64,000 bases of DNA from Petaurus breviceps papuanus (GCA_028583685.1 JAMXIF010000073.1:10287093-10351092), one strand, 5' to 3'. Counted from the first letter of the stretch, positions 45,871-59,629 are shown. Numbers and translations are program-made. The notes: generated from the letters alone by a model not told the origin.

Positions 45871-46353
45871 TTACTAAATTATCATATCTTGTATAAAACT
45901 TATATCACATGCTTGCTAACTGTAACAAAAAAAATCAACACAGCCCAAATGAAAAAGTATACCACCTTAGCACAGAAGCAGCAGATCCAGCTCTTAACTC
46001 TAATCAAAACTATAATCTTGAACAAATCATCCAGTCAGTAAGTATTTTTAATCATGTACTGGAAATACAAAATGTGAAAGTAAGACTGTCTCTGCTCAAC
46101 TCATTTAGCACAACTTCCACGACTTGGGGTTTGATAAACTATAGGATGGTTTGAGGTAGGGTGTCTGGATTTATGATTTCACTAGTACATGAAGATTCTT
46201 TTTTCTTATTTCTCACATCTCTTCAATTAAAAACAACTTTGCTCTCATGGTCTCCCTATTTCAAGTCAGAATATGATGTCATAGTGTTATCCTAAGAACG
46301 ATTAGATTGATCATGAAGCATTTCTAAAACACCAAGAGCTAATGCAAGTTTAC

Positions 46354-46503
46354 CTCTCGAGAGATGATTCCTGCTCTTCGTGCTCTACTTCCCAGAACAA
46401 AAGAAAACTCACTGACTTGTGCCAGTCCAGCGGAGACAATCCATTTGATGTACTGACTGCTCTTTGGCAGAATAAGGGATAAGACAAGCACTGCCAAAAC
46501 AAA
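46354..46503 (-). CDS. TMCO3: TMCO3, penultimate coding exon
   Basis: The 150-nt, 50-codon exon is in phase 0 at both ends, with acceptor gttgctctcaaag and donor gtaaac. It encodes one transmembrane helix ([13 protein letters not shown]), the loop [20 protein letters not shown] and the basic motif [13 protein letters not shown]. These match what I recall of human TMCO3 almost residue for residue ([32 protein letters not shown]). The antiporter family commonly has a conserved GLxQxGEF-like helix, to which AGLAQVSEF corresponds, so this exon probably lines part of the ion path. It joins AAG of the exon at 48398-48477 upstream. Confidence 0.95.
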
Positions 46504-47224
46504 CTTTGAGAGCAACAGTCATATTATTATTTTTGAAATGTTCAAACAAGAAACTTGCAATTAATATATAAAAACCACACAGAAAATCAGAAAGTCAAAT
46601 GAGACATATATTAAACTGAGATTTCATGTGAATGCACTTTATTTTCCCAAAGCAGTATAAATATTATTATGATTAATAAAAGTATGAGGAATTACTGTAA
46701 CGAAAGCGTGAAGAACAAAAGACAAATTGGGAGTCGCTGAGCCACCTGGCAACTTCCCATCAGCTGATGCTAATTAAATTTTTTATCTTAAAAATTTTTT
46801 ATTACACCTTATGCATCATGAAAATCTTTTAGAACAATTTTACAATCCTGAAAACTATCTAGTTAGAAGGCCTATCAAGTATAAAATAAAAAATATTAGT
46901 CCAGATTGATAAAATATCATTAAGAATGTCCTTCAATCATCACCCTATTGTCAGGGCCTCACTTTTCAACCATGCCAAACCCAGTCCAATCTGGCATATG
47001 GTATTGATGATGCTATAATCCAAATCCAAATAATATCAATTACTAGCCCAACAGAGTTAATCATAGCTTTTTTTTTTTTAAACTAACAACCAGCTTCTGT
47101 GACAAAATACAGCTAAAGTACCCAAATACTGGCTGGTGATAGCAACTACCCCCTACATTTTTTAAGGCAATATATTTTACTATGAAAAACTGGGGTGTTA
47201 ATTTACTTTCCTCATCCCAACCTC

Positions 47225-47425
47225 TGGCCTGTGGAAAGAGCAATGGGTCTGAATGCAGAGGACCTGGATTCACATCCTATCTCTAAAGCTGACCATGTCA
47301 GAGTGTGACCTTGGACAAATCATGTCACCTCTCTAGACCTCATGTTCCTCATCTGAAAGGTGAGGGAGTTACAACAAAGGGTCTCTCTCAGGTCCCTTCT
47401 AGCTCTGGATCTATGATCCTGTGAT
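47225..47425 (+). repeat. MIR, sense
   Basis: The text aggacctggattcacatcct, then tgaccttggacaaatcatgt, then gttcctcatctgaaaggtga, then cttctagctctggatctatg follows MIR order over its full length. Confidence 0.85.
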
Positions 47426-47719
47426 TACTCTTATCATAAACCCACTATCCATGCTAGGAATATTAGATTAATATAAAACAACAGTCTAGCATGGAGTTTT
47501 CTTTCTCAGACTCTCTTGAAAGCTAGGATGCAAAGCCTTATCTGCTGACATGTGGGTTATATACAAGTGAAGCATGGCATATGAGAACTGAGATGTCAAA
47601 ACAGTCAGTAAATTAAATGTATGTTAGTCAGTAACTTTAGACACCTGGACTTTTGCCAGAAGATAACCCCAAATGCAAATAATCGCTAGAACACTTGAAT
47701 TCTAGTCCCACCTCTGCCA

Positions 47720-47925
47720 CTAATTAGACAGCAATGTGGTACACTGGAAAAAGAACCAGGTTTGGAATAAGAGAACCTGAGTTTGAATCTTGGCTCTGAT
47801 ACTATTGATGTCAAATTCAGCAAAAAATTTAACCTCATTGTACCTCAGTTTTCCCATCTGTAAAAGTGTTAGATTAGGTGACATTTAGGATTAGCTACAA
47901 GGCTACAATCCAATGATCCATCTCT
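47720..47925 (+). repeat. MIR, sense
   Basis: The text gagaacctgagtttgaatct, then cctcagttttcccatctgta, then taggtgacatttaggattag. A second MIR 300 bp from the first, more diverged. Confidence 0.8.
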
Positions 47926-48091
47926 ACTTTGCTTTTCTTTTTCTCAATGTAGCCAGAACACCTGGTTTTGGGTTTCATTTACTTCTTAGATGCCATTTCT
48001 TCGCATAAGTCTATCTCTTCATCTGTAAAATGGGGAGAATAATACTTGCTCCAACCATTTCACATAAGGTGCTGTAAGAAAAGTGATTGAT

Positions 48092-48244
48092 CGGGGCGGC
48101 CAGGTGGCACAGTGAATAAGAGCATCGGCCCTGGCGTCGGGAGACCTGGGATCGGTTCCAGCCTCAGATACTTGGCACCCACACAAAAACAACTGGCCAT
48201 GTAACCTTGAGCAAGTTACTTAACCCCAATTGCTTTATTTTAAA
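48092..48244 (+). mobile_element. tRNA-derived SINE, type 2
   Basis: Head cggggcggccaggtggcaca, middle aaaacaactggccatgtaac, tail cttgagcaagttacttaacc. The perfect duplication aaaagtgattgat lies at 48079-48091 and 48245-48257. The 3' side of the insertion is only 150 bp from a TMCO3 exon. Confidence 0.95.
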
Positions 48245-48397
48245 AAAAGTGATTGATAAACTATAGGCACCATGTAAATGTAAATGATTAACATTAATAA
48301 TTGCAGTACTAAAGAAGACAGAACTGTATGACAAAATAAAAGGATAGTATCCATTTTACTGGAAATGAAAAAATAAAGCTGCTAATAAAAATTATAC

Positions 48398-48477
48398 CTT
48401 CATTATAACCACTGACAAGGTAAGGAACATCAAAACGGTGAGTTCATATATTACAAACGTGGGAAAAACATGGAGAC
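48398..48477 (-). CDS. TMCO3: TMCO3, internal coding exon (80 nt)
   Basis: The 80-nt exon has acceptor ttatcacag and donor gtataa. Its first two bases complete a split glycine codon from the exon at 52951-53101, followed by 26 codons: [15 protein letters not shown] then [11 protein letters not shown]. That is a hydrophobic helix of the antiporter domain, and I recall human TMCO3 with LHVFPTFV and LTLSVVVMK here. The exon ends in phase 0 with lysine AAG. It was too short and too split to appear as an obvious open frame, and it is supported by splice sites and continuity on both sides. Confidence 0.93.
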
Positions 48478-49499
48478 CTGTGATAAAAAGGAAAGAACAA
48501 ATTAATTTCTTATACTTTTTCTATACCTAAATAGGCCACAAAAGGTTTACTTCTAAATTTCTTTTTTAAAAAAAATTTAGGTATTTTTACTATAAATATC
48601 ACTAGAAGACTTGAATTCTAGTCATTTTTAGTTTTCAATATTTACTTCCATAAGTATTTCTAAATTTCTTAACAGCTAAAACAATTGTACTTATATACAC
48701 TGTCCTTAAAAGAATACCCCAAACTTTTTTTTTTTTTACCAATAATTGCTATAAGATAAATTGGGGGCTTGGGGATTTAAAATCCTCCTACCTGAATGAC
48801 TAAGCAATCATGAAATATGCAATTACCAGTTCCATTCCCTGTGCTTCCCCATTCTAACTAAAAAAAAAAAAATTTTGGTTAATTTAACTAGGAAAATGTG
48901 TTCCCTCATCTTCTGGAAAAAAATGGATCCAATCATGAGAAACAAGCTTATTCCAATTCTCCTTCATTAGTTTCTTGCAATCAAGATATACTTATTAATG
49001 TCTGTCTGCAAAGAAATAATCACAAGGAAATTTAGTTGTGAAAAAAATACAATATAGGGTCAATACTACTATCCATCAATACTTTGTTACACTGAACTAA
49101 ACCCTATACCTCATGAGAACCTATCATTGAAAACTATACTGTATCTACTGACATACTTTCTGTACTCAGTATTTATACACAAATTCAGAGAGAGCAAGAA
49201 AAATATTTGTCTTGTACAACTACCTCAACACACAGCTAGAATACCATAATTCCACGCCCCCACTCTGCTTTTACACAGCACTACACTTCCAACAGAGGCT
49301 TCTCTAAGTACAACACCTCTATAAACAAATGACTGAGCATTCAACTGCTCTACACTGTTTGGTGAAAGAGCTGCTCAGTGCTCACTCTATTCCTGTCCAG
49401 TTGATTTTTTGTTCCTATCCCTCCTTATAAGTCACATCTTCCTGCTTTCCTTAGAATGGGGACACAGGGCTGCCTATGCTCCAACGCGCTTCTTCTGCG

Positions 49500-50095
49500 G
49501 TCAATATTCTCCAACTGAACAAATCTTTATTAAGTTCTTGCTATGTGTAAGGCAATATGCTGGTTTATTAGGACATTAGGACAAAACAAATAGTTTTTGC
49601 CCTCGAGGAGCTTACATTCTCCTGGAGATACACCATTTAAACAAGTAAGCAGATACAAAGTAATTTCAAAAGAGCCAGTGCTAACAACCTGGAGAGACCA
49701 GAAAAAGACTTGTGTGGGAGGTAAAACTGAGTTATGCTTTGGAGTTCTACCAAGTGAAGTGAGGGAAAACCCAGTTCAGGCATGTGAGAAGCACTTGTGA
49801 ATGGAGAGGGAATGTCCATGTGGGGAATAGACAGGAGCCAAGTTTGACTGGAAGGGGGAAGATTATGTGAAGAGAAGTACTGTGATCTAGGACTAAAGAG
49901 GTAGTTAGACTGTGGAGGATTGCAAATGCCAAGCTGAAGAGATGTATTTTCATCCCAGATGCAACATGGAGTTATGGATTTTAGGAGGGTTGGGTGACTA
50001 TGAGCTGTGCAGAAGGATTTATGGGAGAGGGAAAAATCTGGCAGCACAATGACCAAGTGGGGGTTACTCCACCAGCCTTGGTAAGAGGAAAGAGG
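49500..50095 (-). repeat. L2 3' region, antisense
   Basis: The L2 terminus appears in antisense (aatctttattaagttcttgc, gaggagcttacattctcctg) and L2 3' text continues to about 50095 (ggaggattgcaaatgccaag). The apparent 139-codon minus-strand frame here is L2-derived. Confidence 0.68.
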
Positions 50096-50339
50096 GGCTC
50101 AATTAAAACAGAGGGCATGTGAATGAAAAAAAGGGGAAGGACACAAGATCTGCTGTGGAGTTTAGATAGACCAGAAATAGTAAAGATTTGTAGGAAGAAC
50201 TAGTTAGTCTTTCCTTGGAATTAATATAAGCCCTAAACTTGAAAGCTGAAGGGGAAGCCTTTTCAATTATTTACAAAGCATCTTTTTTTACAAACCTCTC
50301 TTCCTGAAACATATGACAGCAAAAATCCGTGATTTCATT

Positions 50340-50460
50340 AAACCTTATCTCTACAATATAAACTCCTCAGAACAGGGAACATATCTTATTCTTTTCTGCA
50401 TCCTCCACAGTACACAATATAGTAGATGAAGCACACAATATTTAACTGAATAAACAAGAG
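50340..50460 (+). repeat. L2 3' terminus, sense
   Basis: The text aactcctcagaacagggaac, then gtacacaatatagtagatga, then atttaactgaataaac. Positions 50461-52950 are intron without repeats I recognise. Confidence 0.6.
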
Positions 50461-52950
50461 AGAAATTTCAGAAGGATATCTAGATTCTAATTAGCTTTGT
50501 CACAGATTACCTTGGTCATTTTTTAATTAATAAAAAAAGGCAACAATCTCAAAGATTACTGATAGTTGCCAAGTATAGTGACTAACAGAACTGTGATGCT
50601 TAAATAATTCATGCCCACATCAGTCCTGTTAGAATGAAAACATCGACCAGCAAGGGAAAAGAGGAAGGGAAAAAATAACAATAAAAATAGTAATTTTTAA
50701 AAGCTCTATAGATAAAGGAGGTTTTGACAAAGAGGAAAATATCTTAATAGAGTAGAAATATAGAGGCAGTTCTTAGGCTTTGGGAAAAGTGAATAATCAT
50801 TCTTCTTTTAAAAAATCCAAGGAATTAAAAGTTATTAGAAATTAATTATAACAATAAGCAAGCATATATATATTACTCACTGACAAGGTACTTAAGATAG
50901 TAAAACCAGTCTCCTTTATGTAACTCTAAAACAGAGCTTTATTTAAATCACTTTATTTCCAAAGGTTTTATTTGAATTAGCCATTTCTTCTATGGTGTTT
51001 TTTAGGTTATATACTAAGAGTCTTTTTTCTCTGTCCTTAAAACCAAAAAAGGTTCTAGAAGAAAATTCACTTATTAAAAAATAATCATTAAGAAGGTATT
51101 TGAATCATTTAGTCCCACAAAAGCATTGGCTTTTGGAGTTAATGAACAAAGTTAAGGTACTTTCCTATTTAATTAACATCCACTTGCCTGATATAATTTT
51201 ACTTCATTAGCAGATTAACCCAGAAAAGTCCCTAAAATGACTTAATAGGCTATTTTTAGATAAATTTTTATCAATTGACCACATAGAGATGATTAACATA
51301 AACTACCTTTTGTATAATTAGAACTAAATAACCCAAGCAAAAATATGCAAAATTTTTATTATCTTATTGGAGAGCAACATATTCCAGTTCACATTTAAAA
51401 ATCCAATTCACAGATAAAAAACTCAAATATCTAGATTTCAAAATGTTGAATATTGATGGATATTTAGCTCTTTAAATAGTCAACATTTAAGATGGGTAAA
51501 GCCTCTTATTTACAACACTATAATTTATACTTGATCCACAACTTTCCCTTAGACATTAAGTTTCTTTTATTGTTAATGTACTGAGTCCTTACAACTCATT
51601 TCCACACCAAAAAGGAAGACAGTGCCTCTATTACTAGGTATAAAATTACTCCTGAAAAGCAGGTAAAGGTATTTAAAACCTTACTTAGATATACAAAGTT
51701 GTCCACAAAATATCTTATGGGCACTACTTTCAATTGCTGCACATCATTAAAGATCACCAAATCACATAAATCTATAATAATCTGTCTCCGGAGAAAGTTG
51801 CTAGAGACTAGGATTCTTTGTAACCATGCAGTGCTTACAATTTACTTATTATTACTGATGTTGAGATCAAGAGATGACAAGCAAATGACAAGCAAAATTT
51901 TCTTAAGTTATACTTTTCTTGAGCTTAGGAGAAAAAATGTTTTAAATAGAATGGAAAGTGTCACAAAGACATTTTTGATATACAGCAACCAAAACTAAGT
52001 TTCTCTGATTAAGTTCCATTTTTATAAAACTTTTCACCCTGATAGAAAAATAAGGTATATATGTACCAAAAATTTAAATAATTACATTCTAGAGAATGTA
52101 GGTATGACATGTATGTTGGATAGTCTACTATGGTAAGGGGAAGATCTTATTTATGTCTACAATTAGAGGGTCTACAAATTTTGAACTGGAGAGAGAACAT
52201 AAAGGGGACACAGGTAAATCCCTGCCTACTGATTCATCCAGCAGAGGAAAGTTCTAAGGTACATATGCAAGAAGGGATCTGTTCCCAAAGGACTGCAATG
52301 AGACAGATACACCAAACTGCACTCAGGACATGGAAAAAAGTTTGTGTACCTCTATATTCCCTAGAGAGAAGCTTGAGCACAAAGAATCAAGGGCCAGCCT
52401 GCAACAGAGCCACAAACTTTCAGATTTTACTTGGGCTAGTGAGAGAGAAACATGCAGCAGAGAACTAGCACAGAGAAGTAACCAAGACCTTTACTGCCTA
52501 CCACTGTGAGTCCATGTGGCCTGTTCAATTCTGTGGTTAGGTGGCAGCCACAAGCAGAAAGAGGACTACTTAGGCTCTTCAGGAAGGCAAGAATGTTTTC
52601 CTTGACTGCTGAGGGTAGCAGATATAATCCTATTTTGCTTTTCTGTTAGGTTTAATAAAAATCTTTCCTATATTCAAATATCTCATTAATCTGAGTGCTT
52701 GTAGGAGAAAAGAGCATTCTTCCCTTTTGGAAAGCAGAACAAGTCTGATGCTGACATTTCCTGGGTTTCCATGTGTTGAGGCATGAGCCAGACTCAATTT
52801 TTGAGGGATCCCTCCCCTTTTACCCTCCAATTTATATTTAGGTCTTTGGTGTAATGGACTGGGGTCCAAAAAACACATAGGTTTTAAGTGCCAGAAAAAT
52901 AAAGATTGTTTAATAAATGAAATTAGATTCTTATGATGACAATAAGTTAC

Positions 52951-53101
52951 CTATAGATGCAAAGAAAATGATGGCCAAAAAGTCCCGTATAGGTTCAACA
53001 TAGGACATAATTTCTTCAGTAACCATATGACCTTGAGAAGAAATCAATGCTCCAGCCAAAAAGCACCCCAATTCCATTGAAACATCAAGAAGCTCTGTAA
53101 T
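52951..53101 (-). CDS. TMCO3: TMCO3, internal coding exon (151 nt)
   Basis: The exon starts in phase 0 after acceptor tccttgacag and ends one base into a glycine codon before donor gtaact. It encodes [20 protein letters not shown], then [17 protein letters not shown], then [13 protein letters not shown] and the first base of [11 protein letters not shown] and the IRDF...FFASIG segment are core CPA2-type exchanger landmarks, and I recall almost the same string in human TMCO3. The acidic residues in [10 protein letters not shown] lie in or near a transmembrane helix. No in-frame stops or gaps were seen. Confidence 0.95.
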
Positions 53102-54439
53102 CTGTCAAGGAAGATTGGAAGCTTAAAGTTTACTCTTGAAGTGTACAATATGGTAGTCCTTTATTCTGAGTTTTTATTCCAAATTATAATTACAGATAGA
53201 AATATTCATTTTTGACTGAATATAAATGTTTTACACAAAAATTTCAATAGTGAAATATCTATAAAATGTTAGGATTAATAGTATTAATAACCTTACAGAA
53301 CAAAATAGTTTTCTTTAAGAATGTAAGATGTATCACTTAATAACTATGATTTCCTTAAAGAATGTCTAGATCTTAAAGTACTTCATGTAAAAAAGCACCC
53401 TCTCTATTTAATTGCCATCTTATCGATTAAAAAAAAGAAAAAATGAAAAATTATATATTACCAGATATCTAACAGCCAATGTATGGTGAAAAACATTACC
53501 CCATACCAAAATGGAGTTTTTTTTCACAATTATCTTAATCCGTATTTCACTAGTTGTAAAAACAACCTACCTCTTTAACTACACAGGTCAAATCCAATCA
53601 GGAAGGCAGGCCAACACAATCTATTTGTTCTTTTGATTGTTCCATATCTATGTGTCAAGTTCACAGTAAAATTACTTTCCCTTCTAAAATAATGCTTTGA
53701 TTGCACTATTGCATTACACGACTGTTTCCTGGCGACTTGTAGTTTAGTAAGCTATAACTTCAACTATTAAATTTCTTTCTTAGAGGTTACAGAGTACATG
53801 TTTTAATTTCAACATGGTGAAGTCACTGCTTATTCTCAGTAATCTTTCATGCAAACTATGCATAGGTGAAAATTATGATGCCTGAATGCAGGCTTTATTA
53901 TCACCCAGAGTAAAGAAAACTAAGTTTAAGGCACACATGTACTGACATTTCTCTCTCCAATAAATTACTTTTTTCAAATGAAGTATTTTTCACTTAAGTA
54001 CTGAAAATCTAGGAGGATAATGAAATAAAACTTGATTAAAAATAAAACTGTAAGTGCCCTTAAAATAAGTGAAATATTATTCATATTCATTTATTATTCA
54101 TTTGTGAATACTGAGAAATACTTTTCTGAATACATCTGAAATGTTTTTGGCCCTTTTTCTCACCTCAAAATTAAAGTTTTGGAATCAAGAAAATGTATAA
54201 TTCAAAGTGACTTTCTTTTCCCATAACCGCTTTTATTAAGAAAGCAGCTATGACCAACAACATTTTTACATAATGCTAAATATGTTTTAGATAGTCAACA
54301 GCAAGAGACAATGAGAAATTATATTTTGGAAGTATCTACTTTTGAATGAGTTAAAAACAAAAAAATTGACTATACAAAATAAGAGTGACTAAGATTCTAT
54401 GAAGAGAGTAAAATAATATAACCTAAATATCTCTCTGTA

Positions 54440-54570
54440 TCTCACTTAGCATGGTATGGAAGATCACTGGTCTTACTGCCCAGAAAACTTGAATTCACAT
54501 CTACCCTTTAGCACACACTGACTGGGTGACTCTGGGCAGGTCACTCAACCTCTCAGCACTCTAGGCAGCT
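54440..54570 (+). repeat. MIR fragment
   Basis: The text acttgaattcacatctaccc, then gactctgggcaggtcactca, then acctctcagcactctag. Intron between 53102 and 54439 shows nothing recognised. Confidence 0.65.
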
Positions 54571-55027
54571 CAAAGACTTAGAAGGTTCACACAAGATTAA
54601 CCTGCACTGAGAGGTAACTTCCTCATTCTGAGAGTTCTCTATACCAACAAGAGGACAAGTTCAGTTACTGTCCCTTTCCCTTTTGATTACATGTAAATCT
54701 ACTGGCTTTGGATGTCAGAAAATCAGGTCACTGTGTGGTAAGGAGTTTCACTGCTGAACTGCCAGAATGGGCCAGTATAAAGTTAAGCTTCTGATATGGT
54801 ATGATAAATGCAACGCAAAACATAATGATTTTTTAAAGTGAAGTTAACTTCTTTGATAATTCCTTACAATTACATTAAAAATATCTATAAAAGCAAATGT
54901 CCGTTTAGAACTGAGTATTTAAATATATAAGATATTAAAAATAAAAATAATTTTAAAGTTTAACTTTAAAAAACACTTCAAATAGTTTGACAGAAGAGGA
55001 GTTACATTGTATAATAGACCTGATTTC

Positions 55028-55300
55028 TTTTTTCTCACAAGGCAATTTAGGGTTAAGTAACTTGACCAGGGTCACACAGCCAGATTTGAACTCAGGTCCT
55101 TCTGACTCCAGGGTTGGTACTCTATCTACTGTGCCATCTAGGTGCCCCAGAATACCTGATTTCAAGGGTTGGTTCCACCACTAATCAACTATATCAAGTC
55201 ACTTTACCTCTGTGGGCTCAAAATTTTCTCGTCTGTAAAAACGAGAGGTTTGGACTAGGTGATTTCTAAGGTCCATTGTAGTTCTAAAGATCATTAGTGA
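55028..55300. repeat. Short antisense SINE followed by sense MIR
   Basis: At 55028-55150 there is an antisense SINE of older type 1 form, lacking part of its middle, with the duplication acctgatttc at 55018-55027 and 55154-55163. At 55165-55300 a sense MIR follows (gtctgtaaaaacgagaggtt, then taggtgatttctaaggtcca). Confidence 0.75.
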
Positions 55301-56159
55301 AAAATTAAATTCAAAACAGAATAAGAACTGCTTAGAAAAATTTCAAACTGTATTTAAGACTATTGTAATTCTCATACAGGATATAGTGGATAAAGGGCGT
55401 TGGAGTCACAAATCTTACATTCTAGCTAAATGACCCTGGGCAAGCTGGATCTCCCTATCCCCCAAGTCCTTCCCCAGTACTCCCAAACTATCAAAGATCA
55501 ATGACAATTATCTTTAGTTTATCTAATTTTTTCTATAGTACTAAAAAGAAGCCTGGTACTTCTTACTGAATCAAGAACCCAAAAGAAAAAAAAAAAGCGA
55601 GTTCTAAATAGCTTGAATATATATAGTAAAATACAATACAGTCTTGGTAAGACATAAAGCATTATAAAAGTCAACAGAAAGTGGCAGGTGTTGTAAAAAG
55701 ATTGGTTATTTTGATAACAGTTGTAGTTTGAGGCAGGCTAGTTTTAAACTGAACAAAAAAAGCATACTTAATCTAGACAGATCATGTAGATCAGTAAGGG
55801 ACTACGCAACTAAGGGATAGCAGGTAAGATATAGTATGATCAAATAAAAAAACATAAACATAGGTGAAAATAAGTCAGTGAAGTGAGAAGAACTTAATTC
55901 TATGCATCACCTACAGAGTCAACAATGAAATGCTTTTGGTCTATTCAAGAAAGATTATGAAAGGAGAAAGAAGTTGAGAAAAGACAGTTTTATTAAATGT
56001 ACTTCAAAGAGAAAAACATTCAGGAATAGATAATCATTCAACTGCCCTGATGAAAAATGAAAATAGCAAGGCTCATATTTTGATACGTACAGGGATTACT
56101 AAAGTTAAAATGACAGGGTATCAACAAGCTTTGACAAAGAACTTAAACAGGACAGGAAG

Positions 56160-56290
56160 AATGAGTCAGGAATCCCCTACTCTGTGTCTGATACTATACT
56201 AGATAATAGGGACACAAATACAAAAAAAAAAAATAGTCACTGCCCTCTAGGAGGCTTACATTTGACTGGGAAGGAATTAAAAATAGAATT
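56160..56290 (-). repeat. L2 3' terminus, antisense
   Basis: The text gtgtctgatactatactaga, then tcactgccctctaggaggct, then tacatttgactgggaagg. Intron at 55301-56159 shows no other recognised element. Confidence 0.6.
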
Positions 56291-56599
56291 CTGAAAACTG
56301 GGGTTTTGAAAAACACCCAATAGTGGCTTTTTTGTGGTTAATTGTTTAGATCTGTGATTTCACTGGTGTATGGATCTAGTAAAGAAACTCCCTACTTTTT
56401 ATTTGTGTTTTAAAATTTATTTTTTCTAATTTTTCAAAATAAAAACTATGTTTATTTTAAAGATTAACAAAATACTTAAGAAGATAGCTTTTACAACATG
56501 GCAAATCCAGAAAAATGAAATGTGAGGCAGAATACTAGAAAGCAAAAATAATTAGTTCAAAGTAAGTTTTGAAATGAAACCTCCAGTCATGCTTTTTGA

Positions 56600-57575
56600 G
56601 CAGCTTAATTAGTACACCTCTAAATAGATGTCTCATAGATATCTAGCTCCACATATCCAAAACTAAATTCATTACTCTTGTTTCCAATCCCTCCCTCCAC
56701 CTTAACTTCTTTATTATGGTTGAAGAGTACCACAATCCCCCAATCCCAGGCTCACAAGCCAGGCATCATCCTCAACTCTCTCTCATTTTCTATGTTCAAT
56801 CAGCTGTCAAGTGCTTTACAACATTTTTCACAGACACTCTTCTCTCCTTCAACATGGTCACCACCCTCGTGCATGCCCAGATCACCTCATGCCTAGACTA
56901 TAGCATCAGTCTTTTGGTTGGTTTCTCTGCTTTAAATATCTCCCTACTTTAGTCCATCCTCCACTCAGCTGTCAAACTGATCTTCCTCAAGGACAGCAGC
57001 GACCAAGTCACATACAACTCCACTCCCAATGCCCTCCATTTTCAAATAAACTCCAGTGCTTCTCTATTGCCTTCAGGACAAAACAGAAAATACTATGATT
57101 TATAAAACTCTCTATAATCTGGCCCCTTCCTATCTTTCCAGTCTTCTTATACCTTACTCCCCCCTCCAAGTCCTCTGAAATCCTGAGACCTTGGTCTCCT
57201 TGCTGTTCCTTCAAACAAGACACTGCATCACCTGATTCTGAGACTTTTCACTAGCCATCATCTGTACCTGGAGTTCTCTCCCTCCTCACTGTCACTTCTT
57301 GGCTTCCCTGCTTCTTTCAAGTCTCAGCTAAAGTACCACCTTCCCCAAGTAGCCTTTCATGATCTCCTGTAATACTAATGGCTTTCCTCTGTTGTTTATC
57401 TCCCATTTATTCTAATTATTCTAATACATATGTAGTTTTTGCATTTTGCTGCCATGTTGGTCTGTGACCTCCTGGAGAACAGAGACTGTCTCTCATTGTA
57501 TCCCCAATACTTAGTACATTGGTTACCTGCCAGAGAACAGATTTTTAATAGATGCTACTTGAATGCCTGTTTTGA
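56600..57575 (+). repeat. L2 3' kilobase, sense
   Basis: A nearly continuous ~975-bp L2 end: gcccagatcacctcatgcct, then tccatcctccactcagctgt, then aatctggccccttcctatct, then ggtctccttgctgttccttc, then tcaagtctcagctaaagtac, then tcctggagaacagagactgt. The largest single L2 piece in the gene part, antisense to TMCO3. Confidence 0.85.
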
Positions 57576-57669
57576 ATAACAGTGATAGCTAATTTAGGAA
57601 GACTTTGGAATAGAAACAAAAATTAGCACAAGACACAAAGTAAGAAACATTTACAAGTACTAGAAAAAA

Positions 57670-57940
57670 CAAATAGTCCTGTGGAAAGATTTCTGGACTT
57701 AGAATCAAGAAACCTCAGTATAAATCCTACCTGACATTTACTAGTCAAGAACCACTTATCAAGCATTTCCTATGTGCCAGGCACTGTGCTTATTAACCAT
57801 ATGACCGTAGGTCTTCAGCTTCTTCAACTATAAAATGAGGATGATGATACCTTTAAGGCCCTACCACCACACAGGGTTACTGTGAGGATAAAAAGTGAAA
57901 AATACTTTGAAAACCTTTAAAGTTACTATTAAAAAAAATA
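57670..57940 (+). repeat. MIR with a small antisense L2 piece inside
   Basis: MIR text flanks catttcctatgtgccaggca at 57745-57795. The MIR resumes with ttcttcaactataaaatgag and gggttactgtgaggataaaa. Confidence 0.7.
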
Positions 57941-58249
57941 AAGTGACTGTGAGAATTAATAAAAGCAAAGGAAATACACATATTAGCAAAATATTCTTTT
58001 ATTGTCTAATGTGAATAATTAAAAAATTATCTACAGGGTCAGTAGCGACACTTTCAATAAGATTTTGTTTTAAAAAGCCAAAGTAATTGAAGACTAATAT
58101 TATGAATCAGATACAATATCACTTAGAGCTCTGCAAATGGTAAAGTTAATAACAGAGTTAACTATAAAAATGCTGGTCACTATTATCTCATATTTCCTTG
58201 GAACGTTACAGCAAAATTAGACAAAACTCAATACTCTGATTTCTCCAAG

Positions 58250-59245
58250 AAACTGATTTCTATCAATGGAATCCTTCTTCTGACATCCTACTTAGCCTAA
58301 TTCCTTCTCAACTCTTCTCTCTTCTATATTCAACCAGTTACTCTGTCCCGTCTAGTCTTTCTGTCTAGTCTCTTCCTGCCATTCTAGTCCTTGTTACCTC
58401 AAACTTTGATCATTGTTATACTCTATTAACTGAACTCTGACTGTACTTTATATTCCATTACTATTCCCTCCCCAAATGGATCCCCAATGCTTTTTGGATC
58501 AAATCTAAATTCTGAATCCTAGCAGTCAAAAGCTCCATATTACGTACATAACTTCACTTCCCACTACTTCCCAACAGGTCCCTTACGCTTCAGTCAAGCT
58601 GGTCTTATAACTCTTCCTCACATGTTGTACATTCTCTCCTGCCATGACAAATTTGATCATTCCCCTCCACCCCACCACAGCACCAGGGCCATGCCAATAA
58701 ATGGTGAACAACAAGCTCTCTGAGGGGAAGGGGAAAAACAAAACACTCGTACGCATTTTTAAGTTTAACCTGTATTATTAATATTTTCTCCACCTAGAAT
58801 TTCCTAAGTCAGCCAGGGGTAGGGAACCTACTGCCCCGAACAATCAACAAAGCAAGAAATCAAGTCCTGATTTGTGGCACTTGCCAATTTCTGAGATGTA
58901 AATGCTCAGGATGAAAATTTAATAACTAGTTCTCACAAACTAGTAAGAGGCAGCTGCAGCACATTACTGTTACTGACTTCTTTTTCCATTCTTGACTAGG
59001 AAAATGCTGTCCATTCTTCAAGGCTCTCTACTCAAGTCTTTACCCTTAAATAAAGTATTTCTCAATTACTTTGGTTCACACTGATCTCTCCACTTTCCAC
59101 TGTATTTTTTGCCCATGCTGTATGCCCTGATATATGCAGTCTTATGTCCTGTGCATGTCTTATTTACTTAGACTGTAACCTCTTCAGGTTCTACACACAG
59201 TAGACAGTTTAGGTATTTGATATTTATTGAATTGATGATATACTA
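58250..59245 (+). repeat. Diverged L2 3' region, sense
   Basis: At 58250-58640 text such as ccattctagtccttgttacc and ggatcaaatctaaattctga, and at 58975-59245 text such as caaggctctctactcaagtc, gactgtaacctcttcaggtt and ttgatatttattgaattgat. About 330 bp of unassigned sequence separates them. Confidence 0.6.
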
Positions 59246-59629
59246 TCTGTAAATTGCCACTGGTATTTTAATTCCTTGACATCAGTGCTTTTTTCATATA
59301 CATAAATGGCTGTAATGTTTCCACTCATTGTTGAGTTGAAAATTATCATCTGAATTTATATAACAAATAAAAAAGATATAGAATCACCTCCATTTTAGAG
59401 AAGGCAAAACCACAGGCAAAACATATGAGTGCATAAATTCCTTGAAGAATTAAAATATGTGAGATCTTCACTAAGTTATTCCTTCCTAAACTATATTACA
59501 GAATTCTATTCAGAGAACTATCCTCTCATACTTTAGAGAGAAAAGTAGCATTACATTACAAGACTGAAATTGCCTTTTCTGTTGGCTAGTTTTTAACTTC
59601 TTTTTGTTCAGTCACATCCTACTTGGCAA

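Noticed and set aside
49637-50056. 139-codon minus-strand frame
   Set aside because: It lies within antisense L2 3' sequence and has no splice or domain support.
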